Part shown: piece by piece, positions 43,890 to 52,728 of the stretch
Layout: each line of letters starts with the position of its first letter
Position numbering within the stretch: the stretch's first letter is position 1
Source of the DNA: Sulfitobacter alexandrii
GTDB taxonomy: Bacteria > Pseudomonadota > Alphaproteobacteria > Rhodobacterales > Rhodobacteraceae
Reading direction: 5' to 3'
Assembly (NCBI RefSeq): GCF_001886735.1
Contig: NZ_CP018078.1
Location: forward strand, 31,273 to 95,272
DNA: 64,000 bases
Position numbers and translations under genes: made by a program
The notes under the pieces: model-generated
What the model was told of the DNA's origin: nothing
The model's input: only the letters and a program-made list of their open reading frames with translations
The model's database searches: none

Positions 43890-43920
43890 TTGAAGCTCTA
43901 GCCACTGTAGGGGCTATGTC
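43890..43920 (+). promoter_or_regulatory. MerR-type promoter of the P-type ATPase
   Basis: TTGAAG, 19-bp spacer (43896-43914, CTCTAGCCACTGTAGGGGC), TATGTC. Close in sequence to the sites at 42703 and 58189. Confidence 0.65.
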
Positions 43921-43952
43921 ATGGTAAAGCACCCGAATCCAGAGGTCCATTC

Positions 43953-46307
43953 ATGCCGTCCGACACCCATCGTCACGACCACGATCACGCCGAAGATGCC
44001 CAGACAAGCGGCGGCAGCTGCTGCGGGAGCGCCGGAACGTGCGGCGACATCGTTCCGGCGACCCCCGCGCCAGCGGGCGGGCGCAGTTTTCAGGTGTCCG
44101 GCCTCGATTGCGCCGAGGAGGTAGCAATCCTGAACAAGGTGGTCGGCCCGAAGATCGGCGGGGCCGAACATCTTGCGTTCGACGTGATCAATGGACGGAT
44201 GACTATCCTCGACAGCGCCAAGAGTGTATCGGACGGCGAAATTGCAGAACTGGTCGCAAGCACCGGCATGACCGCCAAGCCCTGGGATGCCGAAAACGCG
44301 TCGGTCGACCAGGCGGCCCATCTTGCACGCCAGCGGCTGTTTACGGCGCTCAGTGGTGGCTTCTGGGCCGCGGGATTTCTGTGGCACATCATCGAGACCG
44401 GCATGGGGGGGGCACTTGGCCTCTTCGCAGGGCACGGCGAAGCGCCGATGCCACTGGTCGAGGCAGGGTTATTCGCGGTTGCGATCCTGTTCGGTGTTTG
44501 GCTCGTGGCGCCCAAGGCATGGTCGTCCGCACGGCGGCTGTCGCCCGACATGAACCTGCTCATGGTCGTCGCAGTCGCGGGTGCAATTGGCCTCGGCGAA
44601 TTTTTCGAGGCGGCGACGGTTGCGTTCTTCTTCTCGCTCTCGCTTTTCCTCGAAAGCTGGAGCGTCGGGCGTGCGAGGAATGCGGTTTCAGCTCTGCTGG
44701 ACCTGGCGCCGCCGACGGCAAGAATTCTTTATGATGACGGTTCGGAAGCGGACGTACCGGCTTCCGCGGTTGCTATCAACGCACGTTTCGTCGTGCGCGG
44801 CGGAGACCGCATCCCATTGGATGGTGAGGTTGTCGATGGGGCAGGGGCCGTCGATCAGGCGCCAATCACCGGAGAGAGTGCGCTGGTCCCAAAGGAACGG
44901 GGCGACGAAGTCTATGCCGGTACGATCAACGGCGAAGGCACACTGACGGTGCGCGCCACGAAGGCCGCCTCGGACACCGTGTTGGCCAAGATTATCCGCA
45001 TGGTCGGCGACGCCCATGCCCGCCGCGCGCCGGTGGAGCAGTGGGTGGCGAAATTCGCCCGCATCTATACGCCTATCGTCATGGCTCTCGCCATTGCAAT
45101 TGCCCTGCTGCCGCCGCTCATTTTCGGTGGGGCCTGGGATTATTGGTTCTACAATGCACTCGTGCTGCTGGTGATCGCCTGCCCGTGTGCTCTGGTCATC
45201 TCGACACCGGTCTCCATCGTCGCCGCACTCACCGCCTCAGCGCGGGCCGGAGTGCTGATCAAGGGAGGTGCATATGTTGAGGCACCGGGCAAGACCACTG
45301 CACTGGCCATGGACAAGACCGGCACGATCACCATGGGCGAGCCCGAGGTGGCGGCGGTGCATCCGCTGGGCAAAGCATCGGCGCAAGATCTGATGACCCT
45401 CGCCGCTGGGCTGGAGGCACGTTCCTCACATCCCTTGGCGCGCGCCATTCTTGCGCGGGCAGAAGCCGACGGCATCAAGGTATTCGCCGCGGAAGATACC
45501 CGAACCGTTCCGGGCAGGGGACTTGAAGGACGCACAGACGGCCGGTCGATCTGGCTGGGGTCGGACCGGTTTGCCGAGGAGAAGGGTTTCGGCGACGCCA
45601 TTCCGAAGGATTTGCGCGACCGCATCGAAGGGGCTGGCAGCACCCTTGTTGCCGTGGGCGACGACACCGGCGTCACCGGCATCCTGGAATTGCGCGACCG
45701 TATCCGCCCCGATGCCAAGGGCATTGTGGCACAGCTCCACGCGCAGGGCGTGAAGACCATCGTCATGCTGACGGGCGACAACGAGCGGACAGCGCGCGCT
45801 GTTGCAGCCGAGGTCGGCATCGACGAGGTCCGTGCCGAGCTTCTGCCCGAAGACAAGGTGACAGCTATCGAAGAACTGGTCGAAACGCATGACATGGTGG
45901 CCATGATCGGCGACGGGGTCAACGACGCCCCGGCCATGGCGCGCGCGCATTACGCCATCGCAATGGGTGCCGTTGGTTCGGACGCGGCAATCGAGACGGC
46001 GGATATTGCCCTGATGACAGACGACCTCGGGAAGGTGCCTTGGCTGATCGGTCATTCGCGCCGGACAATGTCGATTATCCATCAGAACATCGGTATTTCC
46101 TTGGCGACCAAGGGCGTTTTCGTTGTCGCTACCGCTTTCGGAGTGGCATCGATGTGGGGCGCTATTGCAGCCGATGTAGGAGTGTCATTGCTGGTGGTGG
46201 CCAACGCCCTGCGCCTGCTGAACAGCCAAGAGGCCAAGGCGCCGCCGTCTGGCGGTGAACAGGTTGGCGAAGGCTTGGCCAAAGGGGCGCTGGCACATGG
46301 TCATTGA
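43953..46307 (+). CDS. Zn/Cd/Pb-exporting P1B-type ATPase
   Basis: 784 residues. Metal-rich N terminus (HRHDHDH at 6-12, Cys at 23, 24, 30) and a heavy-metal domain with GLDCAEE (50-56). Catalytic motifs: ITGES (305-309), CPC (410-412), DKTGT (454-458), HP (493-494) and GDGVNDAP (653-660). The CPC plus the GLDCAE type of HMA points to divalent soft metals (ZntA/CadA group) rather than copper. It is led by a MerR-type promoter and followed by a zinc-ribbon gene. Confidence 0.92.
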   Translation: MPSDTHRHDHDHAEDAQTSGGSCCGSAGTCGDIVPATPAPAGGRSFQVSGLDCAEEVAILNKVVGPKIGGAEHLAFDVINGRMTILDSAKSVSDGEIAELVASTGMTAKPWDAENASVDQAAHLARQRLFTALSGGFWAAGFLWHIIETGMGGALGLFAGHGEAPMPLVEAGLFAVAILFGVWLVAPKAWSSARRLSPDMNLLMVVAVAGAIGLGEFFEAATVAFFFSLSLFLESWSVGRARNAVSALLDLAPPTARILYDDGSEADVPASAVAINARFVVRGGDRIPLDGEVVDGAGAVDQAPITGESALVPKERGDEVYAGTINGEGTLTVRATKAASDTVLAKIIRMVGDAHARRAPVEQWVAKFARIYTPIVMALAIAIALLPPLIFGGAWDYWFYNALVLLVIACPCALVISTPVSIVAALTASARAGVLIKGGAYVEAPGKTTALAMDKTGTITMGEPEVAAVHPLGKASAQDLMTLAAGLEARSSHPLARAILARAEADGIKVFAAEDTRTVPGRGLEGRTDGRSIWLGSDRFAEEKGFGDAIPKDLRDRIEGAGSTLVAVGDDTGVTGILELRDRIRPDAKGIVAQLHAQGVKTIVMLTGDNERTARAVAAEVGIDEVRAELLPEDKVTAIEELVETHDMVAMIGDGVNDAPAMARAHYAIAMGAVGSDAAIETADIALMTDDLGKVPWLIGHSRRTMSIIHQNIGISLATKGVFVVATAFGVASMWGAIAADVGVSLLVVANALRLLNSQEAKAPPSGGEQVGEGLAKGALAHGH

Positions 46308-46341
46308 ACTGGGAGAACCCGGAAAGGAGCCGAGACGAGAC

Positions 46342-46629
46342 ATGAGCGTGAAGGGCAGGATGATGTGTCCGGTTTGCGAGGTGCCCTTGAGCATGACCGA
46401 CCGCCAGGGGATCGAGATCGACTTCTGTCCCGATTGCCGGGGTGTCTGGCTCGACCGGGGTGAACTGGACAAGATCATCGAGCGTTCGGCACCCGATGTG
46501 GCGCCTCAGCGGGTGCCTGAGCCGCGCGGCTACGACGATGATCGCGGCTACCGGCGCGGAAAGCACGGCGGCGGCGACCGCAAGCACGGCTATCGCCGCA
46601 AATCCTGGCTTCACGAGTTGTTCGATTAA
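46342..46629 (+). CDS. Zinc-ribbon (zf-TFIIB) protein
   Basis: 95 residues. The N-terminal ribbon has MMCPVCEVPL and FCPDCRGVWLDRGELDKIIE (CxxC...CxxC), the zf-TFIIB pattern found in small metal-linked proteins. The basic tail (RGKHGGGDRKHGYRRK) is disordered. ATG 46342 has GGAG 12 nt upstream; an ATG at 46297 overlapping the ATPase gene is possible. It is co-transcribed with the ATPase; role unknown. Confidence 0.7.
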   Translation: MSVKGRMMCPVCEVPLSMTDRQGIEIDFCPDCRGVWLDRGELDKIIERSAPDVAPQRVPEPRGYDDDRGYRRGKHGGGDRKHGYRRKSWLHELFD

Positions 46630-46631
46630 GG

Positions 46632-46748
46632 CTTGCCGTGGTCTCCCTGCCGGTCGCCCTCAAGGCGCTGCGGTAGGCCCGCAAGGCATTCAGCGGTGAG
46701 CAGGTTGGTCCAGAGATGGCAAAGGCCGCGCTTGCCCACGGACATTGA
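46632..46748 (+). pseudogene. 3' remnant of a second P-type ATPase gene
   Basis: The frame ending at TGA 46746-46748 reads L-A-V-V-SLPVALKALR-stop-ARKAF-SGEQVGPEMAKAALAHGH, matching the end of the intact ATPase (VSLLVVANALR ... SGGEQVGEGLAKGALAHGH). An in-frame stop (46674) shows decay. Confidence 0.75.
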
Positions 46749-46811
46749 TCACGCAGCATTTGCAAGGTAACGTAATGTCCATATCAGACCTCACGAAAGA
46801 GGCGTCGAGCA

Positions 46812-47324
46812 GTGAAAACCATCCGATTTCCCCGCCGCGCCGTCCTGTTGGGCGGGTTGGCAGCGTTTTTGTCTGGCTGTGCCAGCAAGTTCCGCAGCTA
46901 TGGCGGACCCGAAGTGACCCGTGTTCGGCTTTACAAGGGGCAGCGTTTGCTTGTTCTGGACGGAGCCGATCGCGTATTGCAAACCTATCCGGTCGGGCTG
47001 GGTTTCGCTCCTGAGGGTCACAAGCAATTCGAGGGAGACGGCCGGACCCCTGAGGGCGCTTACGTAGTCGATAAGCGCAACCCCGACAGTACGTATCATC
47101 TTTCGGTTGGCATCTCCTATCCGAATGAGGCCGACATCGCCTTTGCTGAAGCGCAGGGCCTTTCCCCTGGCGGCGACATCTTTATCCATGGTGGTCCACG
47201 CCCAGGCATCGACCCAACGGACGTCCGCGACTGGACAGCTGGCTGCATCGCGGTCACAGATCGGCAGATCGAGGACATCTATGCAATGGTGAAAGACGGA
47301 ACACCGATCGACATCTACGCCTGA
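46812..47324 (+). CDS. L,D-transpeptidase-like YkuD lipoprotein, copy 4
   Basis: 170 residues. Lipoprotein signal with arginine pair (FPRRAVLLGGLAAFLSGC). YkuD domain of the YafK type: GDGRTPEGAYVVDKRNP, DIFIHGGPRPG and DWTAGCIAVTD with catalytic His and Cys. It lies downstream of the P-ATPase/zinc-ribbon pair on the same strand and may share its MerR-type promoter. The lipobox puts it at a membrane. Confidence 0.85.
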   Translation: MKTIRFPRRAVLLGGLAAFLSGCASKFRSYGGPEVTRVRLYKGQRLLVLDGADRVLQTYPVGLGFAPEGHKQFEGDGRTPEGAYVVDKRNPDSTYHLSVGISYPNEADIAFAEAQGLSPGGDIFIHGGPRPGIDPTDVRDWTAGCIAVTDRQIEDIYAMVKDGTPIDIYA

Positions 47325-47543
47325 TGGGAGGAGATGATCTTCCGTCAGATCAGGCAAATCGTCGGCACAGGGCCACGTTGATCGCTTCGATGGCGATCAC
47401 GGCCAAAGTGACACTTGCCGCCGTGGGCCAGCGCAAGCACCCGGTACGCGTAAGGACACTACAATATGTGTCCAGCCGTGGCAGTGGCGAAACAGGCGGG
47501 CCCTAGCGGAGAAGAATACGTCTGGTCTCATGTCGAATTCAAT
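47325..47543. other. Noncoding stretch
   Basis: 219 bp between converging genes. No clear terminator hairpin with a T-run was recognised. Confidence 0.4.
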
Positions 47544-48545
47544 CTATCCGAGGGCATAGACGATGGTCACGACGGTAATCATGACAACCATGAACATGGA
47601 GAATGCGCCAAGGGCGAGCGTACGGCCCATGTCCCGGTTCGGCTTTTCTACTTTCAGACGCAGTTCCTCCGCGGTTTCCGGAAACTCGAGCACCGCCGCA
47701 TTCGATTGGCGCATCAGGTCGTAGCGGGACGTCCAGCGCCGTTCCTCCGCCGCGTTCCAGCCGTTCAGCACCAGAATGATTGCCGCGATGAGAACCATCG
47801 ACGACGGGACCCAGATTACGTAGCCACCGATTGTCTCGTCAGCCAGGGCGCGAAGTCGACCACCGCTCGCTGCGATGATTTCTGATCCATAGAGGGGCAC
47901 CTCCTTGAGCGTTGTCAGGGAGCCCAGAAAGATGTTGGAAACGATCACCACGAACCCTGACATCAGCCGAGCACCGCGCCGCGCTCCTTCAGGCGGATCA
48001 CGCAGATCGAACAGCATAGCAAAGTACCAAAGCCCAGCCAGCACCATAGACAGATGTGCTAGCGCTTCCATCGCCGCAATACGTTGTGCAAGGGCGTAGA
48101 TCATCGGGATCTGCCAGACGAAAAGCGCACCAATCAACAAGGAGGTGGCAGATGCAGGAAGCGCCAAGAATCGCGGGATGCGCGCACGCCCAATCGCGGC
48201 AAGGCGTCGGCGCCATTCCCTTTTCAATCCGGCTTGAAGGACAAGCCAGGGCTGAGAAACCGCAATGAGAATGGGTCCTGCCAGTCGCAGAAGAAGATGC
48301 TCGGCCTGGTGTACCGAAAACAGACTGTGCCCCAATGGCGGGAGCGGCCCATTCGTCGCGACGAGGACGGCCGCGAGGCCGACAAAGAAGACGGCTCGAC
48401 GCCAGCCAGAAACCCTTCCGAGACAGCGAGCGTGTATTTTGAGCCCACGCAAAAACAGCCATGCTGTAAGACCGACAACAATGAGCGACACCGGTGACAG
48501 CACATAGCCGAAAGGGTCGTAAAGGAAGAAGAAGTTCGTGATCAT
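47544..48545 (-). CDS. CtaG-family cytochrome c oxidase assembly protein
   Basis: 333 residues, about seven membrane spans. Typical caa3_CtaG features: start ITNFFFLYDPFGYVLSP, then LPPLGHSLFSVHQAEHLLL with conserved histidines, and SMVLAGLWYFAMLFDLRDPP. The family helps load copper into oxidases. ATG 48545 overlaps the stop of the upstream gene. It is the last gene in the 13-gene minus-strand run. Confidence 0.83.
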   Translation of the reverse strand: MITNFFFLYDPFGYVLSPVSLIVVGLTAWLFLRGLKIHARCLGRVSGWRRAVFFVGLAAVLVATNGPLPPLGHSLFSVHQAEHLLLRLAGPILIAVSQPWLVLQAGLKREWRRRLAAIGRARIPRFLALPASATSLLIGALFVWQIPMIYALAQRIAAMEALAHLSMVLAGLWYFAMLFDLRDPPEGARRGARLMSGFVVIVSNIFLGSLTTLKEVPLYGSEIIAASGGRLRALADETIGGYVIWVPSSMVLIAAIILVLNGWNAAEERRWTSRYDLMRQSNAAVLEFPETAEELRLKVEKPNRDMGRTLALGAFSMFMVVMITVVTIVYALG

Positions 48546-50479
48546 TCGCTCTGGCCCTCGCTCATCCGAGGGTTGTCGGAGGTAGCCGGTGTGAGCCGCG
48601 ATATCCCGGAAGCGCCGCCACGGGCCAGTGACAGATCGGTCGACATGGCGAGGTATTCGCCTTGTATCCACGAGGGAAAGAGATTGTCGTAGAATCGAGA
48701 TAGCGGATGTCCCGACTGTCCGGCGGGCGAGATGTAGTATGATCCCGCTGCTCCCGATATCGACATGACCGCCTGAAAATTGCTTCCGGCACTCACAAGG
48801 AATGGACGGTCTTCTTCAACACCAAATGACGTCAAGAATTGCGTAAAGGGATCGCCTGAGATCGGCGCTTGAAGGGACAGCAGGTCGGTCAGCAACCCAC
48901 GTGAACTGATCGGCGACCACTGCATGTCCAATGTATGCTCCTCCCCCCAGGTCCAGGTCGAAAGATCGCGCCCAGATCGATCGACCAGCCAGCCAAGGGC
49001 ATCATCCAAGGCCACTCGAACCTGCTCCTCACATGTCTCTCGAGGTGACGATGGACGGATGTCGCACCAGATCGCGCTGCCGCGACGATCGCTGAGTACC
49101 GCATAAAGAAAGTCCGGGTTCGGACGGGTCCAGAGTTGCTTCGCTGTCGGAAACTCGTCTTTCAAAATGCGCTGCTGCAAAGCCCAGACCCAGGTCCAAA
49201 ACAGCAGAGGTTCTGGCGCATATCGATCCATTTCGCCATTCCACGACGCAAGCCTGTCCAGTAGCTCACGACGAAGGTCGTCCGTATCGGTGCCTTCGAT
49301 GCTGTCTCTGGACTGCACGAACCAAAGCTCTTTCGCCATTAGGGGCAGGAGGGTTCGCGCCACGGAACTTACGGTGTCCCTTTGAACACCCATGACGCCT
49401 TCTGTCGAGAAGATCGATTGCCGCGTTTCAAGCTCCGCCAGTCGAATGTCGCGAAATGATGACGCCCGTACGGCTTCCTCTTTTGGCCAACGGTCAACGG
49501 TCTCTCGATCAATTACCAATGCCTCCATGCCCTTCGGCAACATGTCTGCGGCAACTCTAGTGGCATCGTTCGCGTCGGCTGAACGCGCAAACAGCTCCAG
49601 CATCGTCAGGAAACCTGCCGTCTGCATGGGTGATGGCCCCCCTGGCGCCTCCTCGTCTGGCACGGGAAGTGACCGGAAGGCCCAGGCGACGCGCGCGTTG
49701 CGACCAACAATAACGAAAGGTACGCCCGGCATTGTGGCCCCTATGGCCGGCCCCGTCGAAAATTGAAGATCGGCGAGATACCATTCCGAGGGAAGCGACA
49801 GGGAACCGCTGATTTCGGCGGCGAGAATTGGCGTCCCGGTAGCGGTTCGGTCACCGTCCATCGCCCACGCATTGAGGCGCTGCTGCGGATCAGTCGCAAG
49901 TAGTTCGGGCACTCTCGGGCGATCCGTCGGTATAATGGCACCTGATATACTCGGCATTCCTTCCCGTGCGCTTCCCGGTCGCAGGCCATTCAGGAAAGAC
50001 CGGGCAATCCTCAGGCTATCGCCGGGTGTCCAGGCCGCGATCGACCGTTCGTCTGCGATCAGCAGCTCCGGAGAGCCTCTGCCACGCCCGCCTTCCGACA
50101 CAAGCTCGAGCCACGCATTGACGCCCGCGGCATAGGACGCGAGCGCGTCTGAGACCGCTGGCGCAACGGACAATGTCTCATCGGATGGCCACGAAGCTTC
50201 CGCTTTTCGCCTTGCCCTTAACAGTTGACCGAGCCTGTCTTGGGCGTGAACGAAGCCGATCGCGAAGTAGACATCTGCAGCGGAAGTCGCGGAGATGTGC
50301 GGGACTGCCGAAGAATCTCGCAGAATGTCGACCGGTCCGCCTAAGCCTGCGACCGTGAAGTCCTCGTCGTAGTCGGGAACGGATGCGCTCAGCAGAAAAT
50401 AGACCAACCCGGAACCAACCGATACCGTGATGCAGATTGCCAGAAACCCGTACAGCAATATGTTGAAAAGCCGTCTCAT
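48542..50479 (-). CDS. Penicillin-acylase-family protein lacking the nucleophile serine
   Basis: 645 residues. N-terminal span at 8-32, then an Ntn-hydrolase alpha region (VPHISATSAADVYFAIGFVHAQDRLGQLLRARR) and beta region (DGDRTATGTPILAAEISGSL, GVPFVIVGRNARVAWAF). In active members the beta subunit starts S-N-x-W; here the site reads RLNAWAM, so the Ser is replaced, probably by Leu. No autoprocessing is expected. The role could be structural or substrate binding. It overlaps ctaG by 4 bp. Confidence 0.82.
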   Translation of the reverse strand: MRRLFNILLYGFLAICITVSVGSGLVYFLLSASVPDYDEDFTVAGLGGPVDILRDSSAVPHISATSAADVYFAIGFVHAQDRLGQLLRARRKAEASWPSDETLSVAPAVSDALASYAAGVNAWLELVSEGGRGRGSPELLIADERSIAAWTPGDSLRIARSFLNGLRPGSAREGMPSISGAIIPTDRPRVPELLATDPQQRLNAWAMDGDRTATGTPILAAEISGSLSLPSEWYLADLQFSTGPAIGATMPGVPFVIVGRNARVAWAFRSLPVPDEEAPGGPSPMQTAGFLTMLELFARSADANDATRVAADMLPKGMEALVIDRETVDRWPKEEAVRASSFRDIRLAELETRQSIFSTEGVMGVQRDTVSSVARTLLPLMAKELWFVQSRDSIEGTDTDDLRRELLDRLASWNGEMDRYAPEPLLFWTWVWALQQRILKDEFPTAKQLWTRPNPDFLYAVLSDRRGSAIWCDIRPSSPRETCEEQVRVALDDALGWLVDRSGRDLSTWTWGEEHTLDMQWSPISSRGLLTDLLSLQAPISGDPFTQFLTSFGVEEDRPFLVSAGSNFQAVMSISGAAGSYYISPAGQSGHPLSRFYDNLFPSWIQGEYLAMSTDLSLARGGASGISRLTPATSDNPRMSEGQSE

Positions 50480-50503
50480 GTCGGTGCTGTTTCGAAACCC
50501 TTC

Positions 50504-50671
50504 TTAAAAAAAGATGCGCAAGAGGACCACCGATATGAAATAGGTGAGAAGACCGAAGGCGATCGCCGAACTCGCCGCATACTGGAGGATATCCAGCCGG
50601 TTTCCTTTTCGGCGTCGCGCCAGATATCCACCCCAGATCGCACCCGCGACAATGCCCGCGATTACCAGCAT
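50504..50671 (-). CDS. Small membrane protein
   Basis: 55 residues from MLVIAGIVAGAIWGG with two hydrophobic spans (1-15 and 33-54) and a basic loop (YLARRRKGNRLD). It overlaps the end of lnt by 10 bp and belongs to the operon. No known family recognised. Confidence 0.6.
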   Translation of the reverse strand: MLVIAGIVAGAIWGGYLARRRKGNRLDILQYAASSAIAFGLLTYFISVVLLRIFF

Positions 50672-52275
50672 GACTTTTTCTCCGTTCTTGTTCTCTTGTT
50701 GCACCGGTGTGTGCCGACCAGACCTGCAGCCAGTCCGACGGCCCAAGTAGTGAAGATGAGAGCCAGCAGCGCCCAGTCGCCGAAGCGCGCATAGAGCGTT
50801 GACGGATGAGCAGAGGGCAGAGCCGCATCTATGACACCGGTTTCTCCGTTGCCGAGCCGCGCGACGAGGTCACCGTTTGCGTCGATGATCGCGGAGATCC
50901 CTGTGTTTGCGGCCCGGACGATGGGAAGCCCTTCCTCGACAGCGCGCATGCGTGCGGAGGCGAGGTGCTGCTCCGGTCCAATGCTGGTTCCGAACCAAGC
51001 ATCGTTGGTCGCATTGAAAATCCAGTCCGGCCGGAACAGGTCGTCGACCACATGGCTTGGGAAGATGATCTCATAGCAGATCGCCACGGCGACCAGCGGC
51101 ACACCCGGAAGCGCAAGCGTTCGCGGGCCCGGTCCGGGCGTAAAATCGCCCAGACCCGCCGTGAGCCGCTCGATGGGCAACCAGCCACGGAATGGCACAT
51201 ATTCGCCGAAGGGTACGAGATGGTGTTTCGCGTATCCGGTCAGGATTCTGCCGGTCGCGCCAAAAGCCTGGACCGTGTTGAAATATCGGGTGCCATCCTC
51301 GCTCGGTACACGGTCCGGCACACCGGTGAGCAGCACCCTGCCCTCTGTGAGCGCAGCGGCAATGCGATCCCGTGCCTCCGTATCCTCATCGAGGAAACCC
51401 GGAAAGGCGGTTTCCGGCCAGAGAAGCACGTCGAAATCGCCGCGCCGGGTTGAAAGCTCAAGATAGCGCGCGAATGTCGCCTCGCGGTTCTCGGGCGCCC
51501 ATTTTTCCTCTTGAGGAATGTTGCCCTGGACGATGCGCAGGTCGACACCGGGTGGCTGTTGTGCATCCGACTGGAGGCGCAGCGTGCCGACAGCCCACAT
51601 CGTCGCGATTCCGGCCAGCGCCATGAGCGAAACGGTCAATCGTTGCCGCCCGGACGCCATAGCAGCCGCGCCAGGGAGTACCGCGACGAACACGGTGAGA
51701 AAGCTTAGCCCATAGCTTCCGACCCAGGCGGCGGTCTGGCGAAGGGCGGCGTAGTCTACAAGTGCGTAACCGGCCAGATTCCAGGGAAACCCTGTCAGAA
51801 CGTGACCACGCAACCACTCGGCCACGGTCCAGGAGGTCGCGAACGGGAGGCAGGCCAAGAGACTGCCCATGGCTCCGCGCCGCGCGATTTCGGCAAAAAG
51901 CGCAGCGGCAATGGCTGGGAAAATCGCGAGACCTGCGGACAATCCCGCGACCGCCGGAATCGCCATCGTCCCAAACCGCTCGGCCTCGACGTAGAAACTT
52001 TCCGCGATCCACCAAATCCCGAAACCGAACTGGCCGAGACCAAACGCCCAGCCGACGAGGAAAGCGCGCCCGAAGGAGAGATCGCGAAGCCCGACAAACA
52101 ACGCGGAATAGGCAACGGGAACGAGCAGGAGAATCGAAAGAGGCGGGAAAGTCAGAACGGTCATCGCCCCGGCGGCGAAACCAAGCGTCATCCGCGAAAG
52201 AAAACGGTGGCGCAGAGCGATGCGGTTCAGAATTTCCGGCTTCACGACTTGATCGAACGCCGCGCGCTGATCCAT
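50662..52275 (-). CDS. lnt: Apolipoprotein N-acyltransferase
   Basis: 537 residues. N-terminal membrane spans then a nitrilase-like domain: catalytic Glu in LLWPETAFPG, Lys region in AKHHLVPFGEYVPF, nucleophile Cys in AICYEIIFPSH. Lnt adds the third acyl chain to lipoproteins. ATG 52275 gives a start inside the last 34 bp of lspA; this coupled order lspA-lnt pairs two steps of lipoprotein maturation. A plasmid copy of a usually chromosomal gene is notable. Confidence 0.9.
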   Translation of the reverse strand: MDQRAAFDQVVKPEILNRIALRHRFLSRMTLGFAAGAMTVLTFPPLSILLLVPVAYSALFVGLRDLSFGRAFLVGWAFGLGQFGFGIWWIAESFYVEAERFGTMAIPAVAGLSAGLAIFPAIAAALFAEIARRGAMGSLLACLPFATSWTVAEWLRGHVLTGFPWNLAGYALVDYAALRQTAAWVGSYGLSFLTVFVAVLPGAAAMASGRQRLTVSLMALAGIATMWAVGTLRLQSDAQQPPGVDLRIVQGNIPQEEKWAPENREATFARYLELSTRRGDFDVLLWPETAFPGFLDEDTEARDRIAAALTEGRVLLTGVPDRVPSEDGTRYFNTVQAFGATGRILTGYAKHHLVPFGEYVPFRGWLPIERLTAGLGDFTPGPGPRTLALPGVPLVAVAICYEIIFPSHVVDDLFRPDWIFNATNDAWFGTSIGPEQHLASARMRAVEEGLPIVRAANTGISAIIDANGDLVARLGNGETGVIDAALPSAHPSTLYARFGDWALLALIFTTWAVGLAAGLVGTHRCNKRTRTEKKSCW

Positions 52276-52724
52276 GGCGCGGCGAGCAAGAGCCCCACGC
52301 CACTGACGACAAATACATCGGCCAAGTTGAAGGCAGGCCAATGTGTTGTGCCAATGTAGAAATCGAGAAAGTCTGTTACAGCCCGATACCGCACACGATC
52401 GATGACATTGCCCAGGGCTCCGCCAATGATCGCACCGTAGGCAAGCGTTTCCACCGCATTGTCGGCGCGAAACAGCATAACCCCCAGCCAAACACAGATG
52501 GCAAGAGCGAAAGCGATGAGGCTCCACCACGGCGCGCCGCCCAACATCCCGAAAGTCACGCCGTCATTACGATAAAAGACGAGGTTGAATCCCGGAAACA
52601 CGGGAATTCCGGCGCTTAAAGTGACGGCATTCGCAACGACAATGGCTTTGGTGATCTGATCGATCGCGAACGCAGCAAGTGCTGCGAAGACGCCGATCAT
52701 CGGAGATACCTTGTTTAGTGACAT
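52242..52724 (-). CDS. lspA: Signal peptidase II (lipoprotein signal peptidase)
   Basis: 160 residues, four spans. Catalytic Asp residues in GNVIDRVRYRAVTDFLDF and FNLADVFVVSGVG; the NxGxAFG loop is NDGVTFG. LspA cleaves lipoprotein signals. lspA genes occur in lead/zinc operons (pbrC). ATG 52724 is chosen over upstream starts because it lies 4 bp after the ZIP stop. Confidence 0.9.
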   Translation of the reverse strand: MSLNKVSPMIGVFAALAAFAIDQITKAIVVANAVTLSAGIPVFPGFNLVFYRNDGVTFGMLGGAPWWSLIAFALAICVWLGVMLFRADNAVETLAYGAIIGGALGNVIDRVRYRAVTDFLDFYIGTTHWPAFNLADVFVVSGVGLLLAAPWISARRSIKS

Positions 52725-52728
52725 TGCC

